Below are positions 18,964-28,600 of a stretch of DNA of 47,456 nucleotides, in pieces. Under the pieces are notes generated by a model. It saw only the letters and a list, made by a program, of their open reading frames with translations, was not told the DNA's origin and searched no databases. The stretch comes from Alphaproteobacteria bacterium (GTDB taxonomy: Bacteria > Pseudomonadota > Alphaproteobacteria > Rhizobiales > Amorphaceae), in assembly GCA_030431335.1 (NCBI GenBank), contig JAUIJH010000023.1:1-47456 (forward strand). The letters are read 5' to 3'. Both the position numbers and the translations under genes were made by a program. Position 1 is the stretch's first letter. Each line of letters opens with the position of its first letter.

Positions 18964-19758
18964 CTACTTCTTGGGAAAGAGCAACGTCATTGTGGCGCGC
19001 AGGCCCCAGTCCGGGCCGCCCTCAGGCCGGTTGACGTAGACACGACCGCCAGCCTGCAGGCTAAGCGGCTGTTTGTCGACCGAGAAGACCTTTTGGTACA
19101 TCAGGTTGATGGGCACCGTCGCCTGCTCGGTGTTCCAGTCGTAGGTGGTCTAGGTATTGAGCGCGATCGGCTGGCCCTGGCCGAGGGCATAGGTGACGAA
19201 CGGCTGCAGGTAGCTGGCATTCACCTCGGTATTCTCGTCCACCGACCAGACCTGGTTGGCGAGCACGCCCACCGTCCACGGCCCCTTCTGGACGAGGCCG
19301 ACGGCGGTCGGGCCGAGGCCGAACTGGCTGGTGCCGAGATAGGTGTCCGTGGCCGTCGGCAGGTAGAAGACCGGGCCGACGCCCCAGATGAGGCCGCCCG
19401 GCCCCGGCGCCTGCGGCAACAGGAAGAAGCTCTGCAGCGTGTCGCCGAGGCCGAAGACGTCGCGCGGGTAGACGTTGGTCGTCTAGCGCACCGGCACGAT
19501 GGTGCGCGAGATGACGTTCCAGCTGTCGTTGATCCTGATCGGAATCACCGGCTGGATGTTGAGTGTCTGGTTGACGCCGTTGTTGTTTGGGCCGAGGCCG
19601 AAGTCAATATTGTATTGAAACGGTACACTGATGAGGCTGGCGACCGGTTTGGCGAGCTGTCTCGCCAACCCGTCAGCATCGGATTGCGCCTTCGCCGCAC
19701 CCGCACAGCCGGTCAGGACGACCAGCGCCGTTATTAGCTGCTTCGCAAGAGTAGTCAC
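18964..19758 (-). pseudogene. Neuromedin-U-like outer-membrane protein with two in-frame amber codons
   Basis: From a GTG at 19758 the frame runs 265 codons without any frameshift but contains TAG at 19483-19485 and again at 19150-19152, before the terminal TAG at 18964-18966. The signal peptide ends GAAKAQ. The body matches bacterial proteins misnamed neuromedin U (SLISVPFQYNIDFGLGPNNN, TLNIQPVIPI, WGVGPVFYLPTATD, TYDWNTEQATVPIN), which are predicted beta-barrel or transporter-like envelope proteins. From memory of relatives the interrupted positions would be Trp and Glu, so two independent point mutations are more likely than recoding. The GTG start overlaps the HAD stop (GTGA), indicating a translationally coupled operon. 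Confidence 0.75.
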
Positions 19759-20710
19759 GGAGAGGCCTCGTCCATGAGCGACTGCGGGAAGGTGCCGAAG
19801 GGCGTGTCGGGCAGGCCGTTGGCCCGGCCGTAGGCGTATTCCCGGTCCTTGTCGTCGTGAAAGACCAGCATCATGAGGCGGGCGCCGTCACAGCTGCCGG
19901 TCCACTCCAGCATCTGCGCGTCGCCGGCCGAATTACCGAATGCCGCGATCGGGCGACGGCCGATATGGGAGTTGATGCCGAGCGGCTTGCCGGTCTTGTC
20001 GTCGATGAAATCGATCGCCTCCGAGCGGATCAGCGCCGGCTTGCCGTCGACAACCTTGTACTCGGTCTTGAACGAGGAACCGACGACCTGTTCCGGCGGG
20101 ATGCCGTAGATCTCTTCGGTCCACGGCCGCATGAACTCGATCCCGCCGCCCGAGACGATGAACGTCTTGAAATCGTTGTCCCTGAGATAGGCCAGCAGTT
20201 CGAGCATCGGCTGGTAGACGAGCTCGGTGTAGCTCTCGTCGAACTTCGGATGCTTCGCCTTTGCCAGCCATTCGCTGACGATCGCCTCGAAGTCGGCGGT
20301 GCTCATGCCCGCGTGCGTCGCCCCGACGATCTCCAGGATTCCCTTCTGGCCGGCGGCGGCCAGCGTCTTCAGGTCGCCTTCGAGCACCGCCTTGAAAGGC
20401 TGGGTGTCTTTCCACTCCGGGTGGTCCGGAGCCATCGCCTTGACGCGGTCGAGCGCGAAGGCGAGCTGGGTGTACATCGGGTGCTCGACCCACAGCGTAC
20501 CGTCGTTGTCGAACGTGGCGATGCGCTCGGGACCGGGACGAAATCATCGCCGGTCTCGTCCGTGACGGCCTCGACGAATTCCACGATCGCGGTCTTGGCA
20601 TCCCCGTCGTTCCAGGACGGAAGCGGGTCGTCCTGCGCTGCGGCAGGAGCGGCGAGGGCCAGTGGTGAGGCGAGCGCCGCCAGAAGTCACAGTCCAACGA
20701 TCATCTTCAT
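19755..20710 (-). pseudogene. HAD-superfamily phosphatase-like protein, nonsense and frameshift mutated
   Basis: Starts ATG 20710 with MKMIVGL, then TGA at codon 8 (20687-20689), then continues as a signal peptide (LLAALASPLALAAPAAAQ) and DPLPSWNDGDAKTAIVEFVE. A one-base loss around 20533-20540 shifts the frame between DDFVPVP and ERIATFDNDGTLW. The rest is continuous: FDNDGTLW is HAD motif I (DxDGT), FIVSGGGIEFMRPW motif II, FGNSAGDAQMLEW motif IV. Such proteins are periplasmic phosphoserine-phosphatase-like HAD enzymes, and in my recollection often sit beside arylsulfatases. The end overlaps the neuromedin-U-like start. As it stands no full protein can be made. Confidence 0.8.
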
Positions 20711-20809
20711 CAAATGTTGTCTCGTTCTCATCTCGGCCGGGCAGCGGCCGATCGCCAGGAGGTTGATGGCCGGGTTCGGCGAACCCGACCACCTTGATGA
20801 TCGTGGGGC

Positions 20810-22115
20810 TCAGTTGCCCGTCGGTATGCCGATGTTGACGCCGTCCTTGGCGAGCTGAGGCTTGCCCTTGCCGGTCCACACCGGGGTCATGTCGTAGCTG
20901 TCGAAGATGATCGGCTCGCCTTCACGGTCCTTCTTGGGCAGCTCGGTGCCCGCGACCGACGCGAAGGTCGCCATCAGGTCGAGCCCGCCGACGATCTCGT
21001 CGCTCTTGGAGCCACCAGCCACGTGACCCGGCCAGCGCACCATCGAGGGAACCCGGTTGCCGCCTTCGCGGACGGTGCCCTTGGTGCCGCGGAACGGCGT
21101 GTAGCCGGCGTCGGGGTAGACGTCCTGCCAGGCACCGTTGTCGACGGTGTAGAAGACGACGGTGTTGTCGGCGAGGCCCAGCTCGTCGAGCTTGTCGAGG
21201 ACACGGCCCACGCGCGTGTCGAGCTCGACCACCGAGTCCGCGTACTTGGACTTCGAGATCGACTTGCCCTCGAACTCGGGCGCCGGAATGTTCGGCTGGT
21301 GGTTCTTCATGAAGTTGACGTTGATGAAGAACGGCGTGCTCTTGTCCTTGGCGGCGTCCTCGATGAACTCGATGGCCGCGCTCTCGACGTACTTGTCGAG
21401 ATAGGGGATGCCGACGACGCCCTTGTCCGGCGTATCGACGTACTCGCCGTTGACCTTGAAGACTTCCTTGGCCTCTTCGCCCGCGTTGCCCGAGAGCGCG
21501 CCCTTGGTGACCTTCTGGAACATTTCACGCAGTTCCGGGCTCATCGCCTTGTGCCACTCGGGTTCGGTATAGGTGTAGGCGTTGAGGTGGTAGAGGAAGG
21601 CGTACTTCATCACGTCGTAGCCTTGGGCGTTCGGCAGCGCGTAGTCCGCCTCTCCGAGGTGCCACTTGCCGGTGAAGCAAGTCTTGTAACCCGCTTCCTT
21701 CAGGACCGAGCCGAGGGTCCATTCGGCCTTCGGAAGGCCGCCGCCCTGGCCCTGAAAGGCGACCGTCGTCATGCCCGAGCGGTTCGGGATGCGGCCGGTC
21801 TGGATCGCCGCACGGCCCGGCAGGCAGATCGGCTGCCCGTAGAAGTTGGTGAAGTCATTCCATCCTCGGCGAGCTTGTCGAAGCTCGGGGTGGTCATGCC
21901 GCGCCCCGCCCCACCGAGATAGGGGCGAGATCGCCCCAGCCGGTGTCGTCGGAGACGATCAGCAGAATGTTGGGCTTGGATGCGGGCGCATCGGAGGCGG
22001 CCGTCTGCGCCAGGGCCGGACCTGTGCAGATCGCAGTGAGTCCGAGAGCCAGCGCTACGGGACGCAGCCGCGTTGCCCAGCGGCCGGGTTGCCCCGACCT
22101 GAGGGTTTCCGTCAT
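20810..22115 (-). pseudogene. Arylsulfatase with two frameshifts
   Basis: Starts ATG 22115 with MTETLRSGQPGRWATRLR, a signal peptide ending GPALAQ, and the metal-binding ILLIVSDDTGWGDL. A one-base frameshift lies at about 21920 (into PYLGGAGRGMTTPSFDKLAE) and another at about 21852 (into FTNFYGQPICLPGRAAIQTG). CLPGR is the C-x-P-x-R motif whose Cys is converted to formylglycine. Downstream the frame is intact: TGKWHLGEADYAL, NVNFMKNHQPNIP, YTVDNGAWQDVYPDAG, WPGHV. The enzyme class hydrolyses sulfate esters in the periplasm using Ca2+. Length is normal for the family if repaired. It is the second gene of the sulfatase operon. Confidence 0.85.
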
Positions 22116-22198
22116 TATTCTACTCCTGATATGATATCTTCGGTCGCCAGATGCGCTCGGCGTCTGCGGTCGCTGGCCGGGCGATCGCTGGGGTTCGG

Positions 22199-22432
22199 TC
22201 AGGGCAGGCTGAGGTGTTGGTCGATCTCGCCCCCGATCTCGTGGACGAGCCATTCGTAGTCGGCGATCCGTTGCGGCGTGGCCGAGTCGACCCCGCGCCA
22301 ACGGTCGAGCGCGGACCGCGCTTCCACGTAGTCCGCGACGGTGGCCTTGAACTCCGGATCGACGCGACAGCGCCTGCGGATCTCGCGGATCTGATCCGGC
22401 CACCGTTGTGAGATGAAAAACCAAGCCTCCAT
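22199..22432 (-). CDS. Small hypothetical protein (77 aa) ahead of the arylsulfatase
   Basis: Reads MEAWFFISQRWPDQIREIRR and ends EIGGEIDQHLSLP. It is highly charged and predicted helical, with no signal peptide and no recognisable domain. Its position 83 bases before the arylsulfatase on the same strand and its protein-like composition support a real gene as first member of the operon. The function is unknown. Upstream (22433-22637) is the intergenic region shared with the divergent TPR regulator. Confidence 0.55.
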   Translation of the reverse strand: MEAWFFISQRWPDQIREIRRRCRVDPEFKATVADYVEARSALDRWRGVDSATPQRIADYEWLVHEIGGEIDQHLSLP

Positions 22433-22637
22433 TCCACTCGTCCCGCCAAGCGGCCGTAGGGATCACGGGCTGGCCACCTGCTCGAGGGTCGTTTGATTCA
22501 GGCCATTTGGAGAAGTGGCAAACATGTTCGTACCCCCGTTCATGGCCGCATGCGACGCGGAGGCAATTCTGCTATGACCCGGACTGCGAGATGCACAGCG
22601 AAGGCTATTCCCGAGGAGCTGATAGGGGTTTGGCATA

Positions 22638-24427
22638 GTGGGGAGCACGGCTGGATCCATTCGTTATCGGACCGCCGTGAACAGGCCACCGTCCGAAGAC
22701 GAAATGCGTGTCGCGCTACAGAGGATTCTCGCTTCGCCCGGCTTCACAGCCACGCAGCGACGTCGCGCGTTCCTTTCATTCGTGGTTGAGGAAACACTGG
22801 CTGGGCGCGGCGACGCACTGAAAGGGTTCACCATCGCGGCCGCCGTTTTTGGGCGGGACGAGACCTTCGATGCGAAGGCGGACCCCGTGGTTCGGCTTGA
22901 GGCCCGCCGCCTCCGCCAGGATCTGGACAGCTATTACGTCGGTCCCGGCGCTACCGACCCGATCTGGATCTCGATCCCGAAGGGAGGCTATCTGCCCTGC
23001 TTCGAAGTGCGGCAGATCGAGGACGAGGCCGCTCCAACCGAGACCCTCGCAGCGATGGCCAGTGCGTCGCCCGCCATCGCGTCAGGCTTATCGGCGTTGG
23101 CCATTCGCTCGCGAGCGCGCCCCCTGTGGCTGGTCGCAGTTCTCCTGACGCTGGCCCTCCTTGCCACCATCATGTTTGGCGCCGACCACCTGCGATCCTC
23201 CGGGGTTTCGAGCGCAAGCAATCTGCGGCTCCCCGCCATGGTGGTAAGGCCCTTCAATGCGGTGGACGGATCGGATCCCGCCAAGATACTCGCTGGCGGG
23301 ATATCGTACGAGCTCGTCAGCAAACTCATGCGGTCCCGGATTTTCGGATCTTCCTGTCCTCGACCCGACTCGCCGCGAGAGGCGCATCGGACGGTGATCG
23401 ATCTCCACCCGCTGCTGAGATGCCGTACGCCGTGACCGGCGAGGTGGCTGTGGACGATCTCCAGATCCGCCTTTCAGTGCGTCTCTTGGATACCGCGAGC
23501 GGACAGGTGATCTGGAGCGAGACGTATGCGCGCGAGCTGGCCACCATGAGCCTGGTCGGAATGCAGGCAGATCTTGCGGGCGAGATCGCTTCGGCACTTG
23601 GCTAGCCTTACGGCGTGGTGCGCAACGACATTCTGGCCCGTGGGGCCGTGCACATATCCGCGGATCTGGAGAGCTACTACTGCGTGCTCCAAGCCTACCA
23701 ACTCAGACGAAACCTCAACAGTCCAACGCGCAACGGCGTGCGCACCTGTATCGAGGCGACTGTCCAGCGCGATCCGGCCTATGCGGAAGCTTGGGCGATG
23801 CTTGGCTGGCTCCATCTTAATGAAGCCCGCTTTCCGGTCACGGCGCCAGCGGTCGAGGCCGAGCGCGCTTACTCACGTGCCTTCACCGCCGCATCAAAGG
23901 CTGTTGCCCTCGAGCCAGACAACGTGCAGGCCCTGAAGTTGCTCTCCGCGGTCAAGCACTATAGCGGCGAATACGAGGAGGGCTGGCAGGTCGCCCGCGA
24001 GGCGCTCAAGCACAATCCGCACGATCCCGACACGCTCGCGCAACTCGGCTCGCGCCTCGCCATCCGCGGACGGTTCAAAGAGGGCGTACCCTTGTTGCGC
24101 CGTGCGATCGAGCGGACGATCAGTCCGCCGGGCTGGTACTACCATCTCATCGCGATCGACCAGATGATGCGTGGCGAGTATACCGAGATGCTGACGACCG
24201 CCGGGTTGGCGGCTGCCAGCGGTGGAGCCATAGCGAATGCCCTGGTTTCTGTGGCGCAGGCCAATCTCGGAAGATTGGAGGCGGCGCGCATGGCGCTCGC
24301 GAGCATGGCAGAGGTCTCGCCAGCCTTTGCAGCCGATCCTGCCGCTACTATCCGGATGCACGGGGCAACGGACGAGATCGTCGCCGAGATTATGCGTGGC
24401 CTCACGCTCGCCGGGTGGCGTCCGTGA
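22638..24427 (+). pseudogene. Membrane TolB/TPR regulator-like protein, frameshift plus amber
   Basis: The N-terminal cytosolic domain of about 120 residues (RAFLSFVVEETLAGRGDALK, KADPVVRLEARRLRQDLDSYY, WISIPKGGYLPCFE) is of the kind found ahead of TPR proteins often labelled adenylate cyclases. One membrane helix follows (PLWLVAVLLTLALLATIMFG), then a TolB-like domain (LPAMVVRPFNAVDG). A one-base loss near 23335 shifts into FRIFLSSTRLAARGAS and YAVTGEVAVDDLQIRLSVRL. TAG at 23603-23605 interrupts ALG-PYGVVRND where relatives have Gln. TPR repeats continue in frame to 24427. No cyclase domain is present. The start is uncertain: GTG 22638 or GTG 22677. It is divergent to the sulfatase operon and probably its former sensor-regulator. 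Confidence 0.75.
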
Positions 24428-24782
24428 AGCTTTCTACCAAAAGGTTTGTGAAACGCTGATCAATGTGATCCCCGGCGGAGGAACTAAGGGCAGGCGGCAA
24501 GCCAAGTGGCTCTCGAGGCGCATCTCGCGCCCGATCCGCTGGGCTTGTCCCGCTATGCCCTTCGCTCCGGAACCTCACCAGGCTTCGGTGAAAGGGAAGA
24601 CGAAGGAAGAACAAATCTAAAATCGCCTTCGGCGGGTCGAGTGGCGACCTTTTAGCGACGACGACAGACGACCACGCGCGACCCGCAAGGAGGTCGTTTG
24701 ACGGCTTGTATGCACGGGCACGGGACGACCTACGACAGCTTCTCCGACATCAGCGGGCGAGTGCGCTTGTCAGCGCATCGTA
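24428..24782. other. Gene-free intergenic stretch
   Basis: Between the TPR pseudogene stop and the VapBC operator I see no protein-like frame, RNA gene or clear repeat. GC content is high at first and drops towards 24.78 kb. Confidence 0.5.
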
Positions 24783-24811
24783 ACGATATCATATCAATAT
24801 GATGATATCGT
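24783..24811. promoter_or_regulatory. Perfect inverted repeat, likely VapBC operator
   Basis: ACGATATCAT (24783-24792) and ATGATATCGT (24802-24811) are perfect 10-base inverted arms 9 bases apart, ending 10 bases before the antitoxin ATG. VapB-type antitoxins bind such palindromes over their own promoter, so this is very probably the autoregulatory operator. The AT-rich centre may include the -10 element. Confidence 0.7.
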
Positions 24812-24821
24812 GAGGTGGGCG

Positions 24822-25064
24822 ATGGGGAATATGGCGATCCGCAATCTGCCGGACGATACGCATGACTGGCTGCGCCAGGAAGCGCGCCGGCATGGGCGCA
24901 GCGTGGAGGAGGAGGTGCGTTCCATCCTGATCCATGCCAATCGGGCGCGCCGAGGTCAGGGTTTTGGCGTTCATCTTGCCGCCCGATTCGAGGGCGTCCG
25001 TTCCGATATACCGTTCGCGGAGCGTGATCCCGCGCCCGCCACACCGATGGATCTTGAGGATTGA
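24822..25064 (+). CDS. VapB/FitA-type antitoxin (ribbon-helix-helix)
   Basis: 80 residues, MGNMAIRNLPDDTHDWLRQE then ARRHGRSVEEEVRSIL, the FitA-like ribbon-helix-helix pattern: an N-terminal strand (MAIRNLPDD) and two helices. The C-terminal part (FGVHLAARFEGVRSDIPF) should wrap the toxin. ATG 24822 has GAGG six bases upstream; GTG 24810 and ATG 24831 are alternatives. The stop overlaps the toxin start (TTGA), so the two are translationally coupled. It should neutralise the neighbouring PIN toxin and repress the operon through the palindrome upstream. Intact. Confidence 0.88.
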   Translation: MGNMAIRNLPDDTHDWLRQEARRHGRSVEEEVRSILIHANRARRGQGFGVHLAARFEGVRSDIPFAERDPAPATPMDLED

Positions 25065-25480
25065 TCATCCTCGATACCAACGTCATTTCCGAAGCGATGC
25101 GCGTCCGTCCTTCCGCCGCAATCATAGGCTGGCTCGACGATTGCGACCCGACGAGCCTCTACCTCACCGCCATCACTGTGCAGGAACTCACATTTGGCGT
25201 TGCGGCAATGCCCGAGGGAAAGCGAAGGGACGGCCTCTCGCGCGCCATCGAGGCTATCCTCACGGAAGATTTTGCCGGCCGCATCCTGCCCTACGACGAG
25301 GCCGCCGCCAGGCACTACGGGACGAGGCTTGGCGAGGCACGGCGGCGCGGTCTCGTGATCAGCGTGGCGGACGCGCAGATCGCGGCCATTGCGCTTTCCC
25401 GCGACGTGCCCGTGGCAACGCGGGATCACACCCCGTTCACGGCTCTGGGCGTGGAGGTGATCGACCCGTTCGTGGACTGA
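25061..25480 (+). CDS. VapC/FitB-type PIN-domain ribonuclease toxin
   Basis: 139 residues starting at TTG 25061 inside the antitoxin stop. The PIN-domain acidic residues are visible: Asp in IILDTNVISE, Glu in VQELTFG, Asp in ISVADAQIAA and Asp in VATRDHTPF. VapC toxins are Mg2+-dependent ribonucleases that typically cut tRNA or rRNA; FitB-like members are linked to growth control. All catalytic positions are kept and the frame is complete, so the pair appears functional, in contrast to most genes of this region. An IS end lies 6 bases after the stop. Confidence 0.9.
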   Translation: MIILDTNVISEAMRVRPSAAIIGWLDDCDPTSLYLTAITVQELTFGVAAMPEGKRRDGLSRAIEAILTEDFAGRILPYDEAAARHYGTRLGEARRRGLVISVADAQIAAIALSRDVPVATRDHTPFTALGVEVIDPFVD

Positions 25481-25486
25481 TGCGAG

Positions 25487-25510
25487 CCAGTTCAGACCGA
25501 GGACACTTCA
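25487..25510. repeat. Solo 24-bp insertion-sequence end
   Basis: The 24 bases at 25487-25510 (starting CCAGTTCAGACCGAGGACAC, ending TTCA) are identical to 38594-38617, which is part of the right terminal inverted repeat of the IS3-family element at 37.45-38.63 kb. No transposase is next to this copy, so it is a leftover end. Confidence 0.75.
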
Positions 25511-25557
25511 TTGTTAACTTGTATAATTTCGCCTTTTCGCCCGGAACACTTAATCCG

Positions 25558-25606
25558 CAACGTGAATGTGCAACATCTGCCAGCCGGCAGCGAGCCTCAT
25601 CTTCTG
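25558..25606. repeat. Short repeat, copy 2 (partner near 17.49-17.53 kb)
   Basis: CGCAACGTGAATGTGCAACA, an 18-base spacer, then GCCTCATCTTC match copy 1 at about 17494-17542 in direct orientation, with one mismatch in the 20-base block and none in the 11-base block. It could be the footprint of an excised or inserted element, or a small dispersed repeat. Confidence 0.45.
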
Positions 25607-25658
25607 CCGCTGAGATAACCAAACAGTCGATCAGACGAGGGACGCGCCGCCGCACCGC

Positions 25659-28600
25659 TCAGACGAGGAGGAGCGCGATGTCTTCGAGACTCGCCCCGGC
25701 TGCCTCGAAGACGTGCTCGACCACGCCATCGCTGACTCGAAACACGCCCGGCGCGTCTTCGCTGACGCTGAGGACGTGCTCGGCGGCGATGGCGATCCGG
25801 TCGCCCTCCGTCGCGTCGAAATCGAGGATAGCATCGCCGTCGAGACCGCTGAAGCGCAGCCGGAACAGGTCGGCACCGCCGCCGCCGGTCATCTCGTCCG
25901 CCCCGTCGCCGCCGTTGAGCGTATCGGCACCCGCCCCGCCGAAGAGCCAGTCGGCGCCCGCCCCGCCGAGGAGCCGGTCGGCGCCGGCCATGCCACGCAG
26001 AAGATCGTCGCCCCGCTGACCCGACAGCATGTCGTCACCGCTGCCGCCGTTCAGCGTGTCGCCGGCGCCGCCGCCAACGATCGTGTCGTCGCCGCGCCCG
26101 CCGAAGCCGATGTCGGCGCCCGCCCCGAGCAGAATGGTGTCGGCGCCGCGCCCGCCATGGGCGAAGTCGGCCCCGCGCCCGCCGTCGATGCGGTCGCCGT
26201 CCGCCCCGCCGAACGCGATGTCCGACCCGTTGCCGCCGTTGAGGAAGTCCTGTCCGGCACGGCCGAAGAGCACGTCGTCGCCGTCGCTGCCGTGCAGCGC
26301 GTCGTTGCCGCCGCGCCCGTCGAAGCGATCATCGTCGGCGCCGCCGGCGAACGCATCGTCGCGCCGCGTGCCGACGGCGACGCCGCTCGCGGCCGTGGCG
26401 AAGATGAAATTCTCCGGCGTCAGCGGCTCAATCAGGTCGAAATTGAGGATCGCGCGAAGGGACTGACCGGAGCTTTCGTCGGTGTACTCGAAGGCATACG
26501 GCGCCAGAAGTTGGAGTTGGTCGAACGAGGTCACGCCGATCTGGCTCAGGTCGATGATATCGTCCTGCGCGAAGTCGGGGATCTCGATCGCGGAGATCTG
26601 GTTCGTCGGATCGAAGAACACGCCGAACGTATCGAGGCCGCCGCCGCCGTACATCGTCGTGTCGGAGGCCACCATGTAGAGGTGGTCGTCTTCGGCCGAG
26701 CCGGTGAGACTCGTCACATTGTAGGTCGAGCCGGACTGCAAGTTGACGAGCACGTCACCCGTCGCGTCGCCGCCGCTCAGCATCACCCGCCCCGGCTGCA
26801 GCATCACGCTGACGCCCTCGGTCGACGTCTGATAGGTGAGCCCCACGTTGCCCGCGCCGACGTCGAGATAGTCCGGCCCCGCCCCGCCGCCGATGACGGT
26901 CCCGTTGGCGGCACGGATCCAGTCGTTCAGCGGGCCACCGATGAACGTCTCGAAATCGGTCACGGTGTAGGTGTTGAGCGCGGTCGTGAAAGGCGGCGTC
27001 GGGCTGTCCGGCGCGACGTCGGTGCTGCCGGTGGGAACCGCGTCGACGATGATCGGCGTCGGCGCCGTGAGGTCAATTACCACCTGATAGGCGAGCGCGG
27101 GGGTTTTGCTTTCCTCGATCTGTGCGCCGTAGAAGAAGATCAGCGTGTCGCCCCCGGCGCCGCCGTTGAAGGTGCCGCCGCTCGCCCCGGTATAGACCGT
27201 GTCGTCGCCGCGCCCGGCGTCGACCGTCTCCGGCACAAGCTCGCCGTCTTCGATATCGGCGAGAAAGGTGTAGATGACGTCCGCGTCGTCCCCGCCGGAC
27301 AACGTGTCTGAATAGGTCGTGCCGAAGATGAGATCGTTGCCGGCATAGCCCTCGATCAGCGTCGCCGCGTCTGCGGAGTCACTGAGGGTGAATTTCTGCG
27401 GGTCGACGAAGTGAGCGTTGCTCGTCAGCGCGTCGGAATAGGCCGATCCGAAGGTGATCGAGCCGTTCTCGCTGAACCCCGCCACGCTGCCGTCGGCGAC
27501 GACGGGGCCGAGTGCCCCCCAGGCTGTCAGCTTGGTGCCGGCCGGGACGATCGGAGTCGACGAGGGCGCGGTATAGCCGCCCCCGGGCAGCAGCGACAGT
27601 ACGTTCTGCGAGGTGAGCTGCTTGAGGCCCCCGTCGGCATTGATGACGGTTGAGCGGGAGAGCACGCTGCCGAGTAGACTTTGCGCGGTCGTGGTATCCG
27701 CCTGCTCGATGCCGAGCGAGGCGAGGAAGTCGGCCCCCAGCATCGCCTGCGCATAGACGTTGTCGTCGTCGTCCTCGAAGAGGATGCCCCAGCCGCTCGT
27801 GCCTGCCGCATTCTCGAAGAACTCGATCGTGCTGTTGAGCGTCACATTCTCATCGATCGGAACGAAGATCACGTCCTCGCTGGGGTCGAAGTCGGTCACG
27901 ATCAAGACGTCGGGACCGCTGACCGGGGTCTCGCTCGCCTCGAGCGCGATGAGGAAGTCGATGAAGGATTCGATGGCCGCGCCGAGGATCAGGCCGAGGC
28001 CGCCGAGGGCGAAGCCGGCCGCGACGTTCGCGCCTTCGCCGAGGATCCCGCTCACGACGCTGCTGACCACCTGGCCGACCTCGTCGTTGGTGAGGTTCTG
28101 ACCCCAGATGGACCAGAAGTCGGTGCCGCCGGCGGCCCCGTCGGTGTTGTAGCTGAGGAGGAAATTGTCCGCGCCGGACCCGCCGGTGACGACGTCGGTG
28201 TCGCCATAGCCGCGCGGACCCGCATCGATGACGTCGTTGCCGGGGCCGCCATAGATCGTGTCGCTGCCCCGATAGCCAAAAAGCTGATCGTCGCCCGGCA
28301 CCGAGTCAGGCGTATCCTCGGCGAGAGCGTTGTCCGACGGGAGGTCTTCGCTGAATGTGATGGTGTTGAAGGAATCGCCGTGGATCAGATCGCCCTGCCG
28401 GCCGCCGTGGATCGTGTCGTCACCGACGCCGCCATAGGCGGCGAGCGTGATCTTCGGCAGATTGTCGAACCCGACATCGGGCACCTTGGTGATGAGATCC
28501 TCACCCGGTCCGGCGACGATGGTGATCGTGTAGTACGGCTCCGCGATCGGCATGTCGGGGTTGGGCGGCACATCGGGGAAGTTGACAGTATCGTCCCCCG

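Noticed and set aside
18964..24427. General amber recoding in this organism
   Set aside because: Neighbouring intact genes such as homospermidine synthase end at TAG, and the interrupted positions do not call for one amino acid. The same locus also has frameshifts and a TGA.
22638..24427. Adenylate cyclase annotation for the TolB/TPR protein
   Set aside because: No cyclase homology domain is present; the N-terminal part is a different domain. The true cyclase is at 29097-30881.
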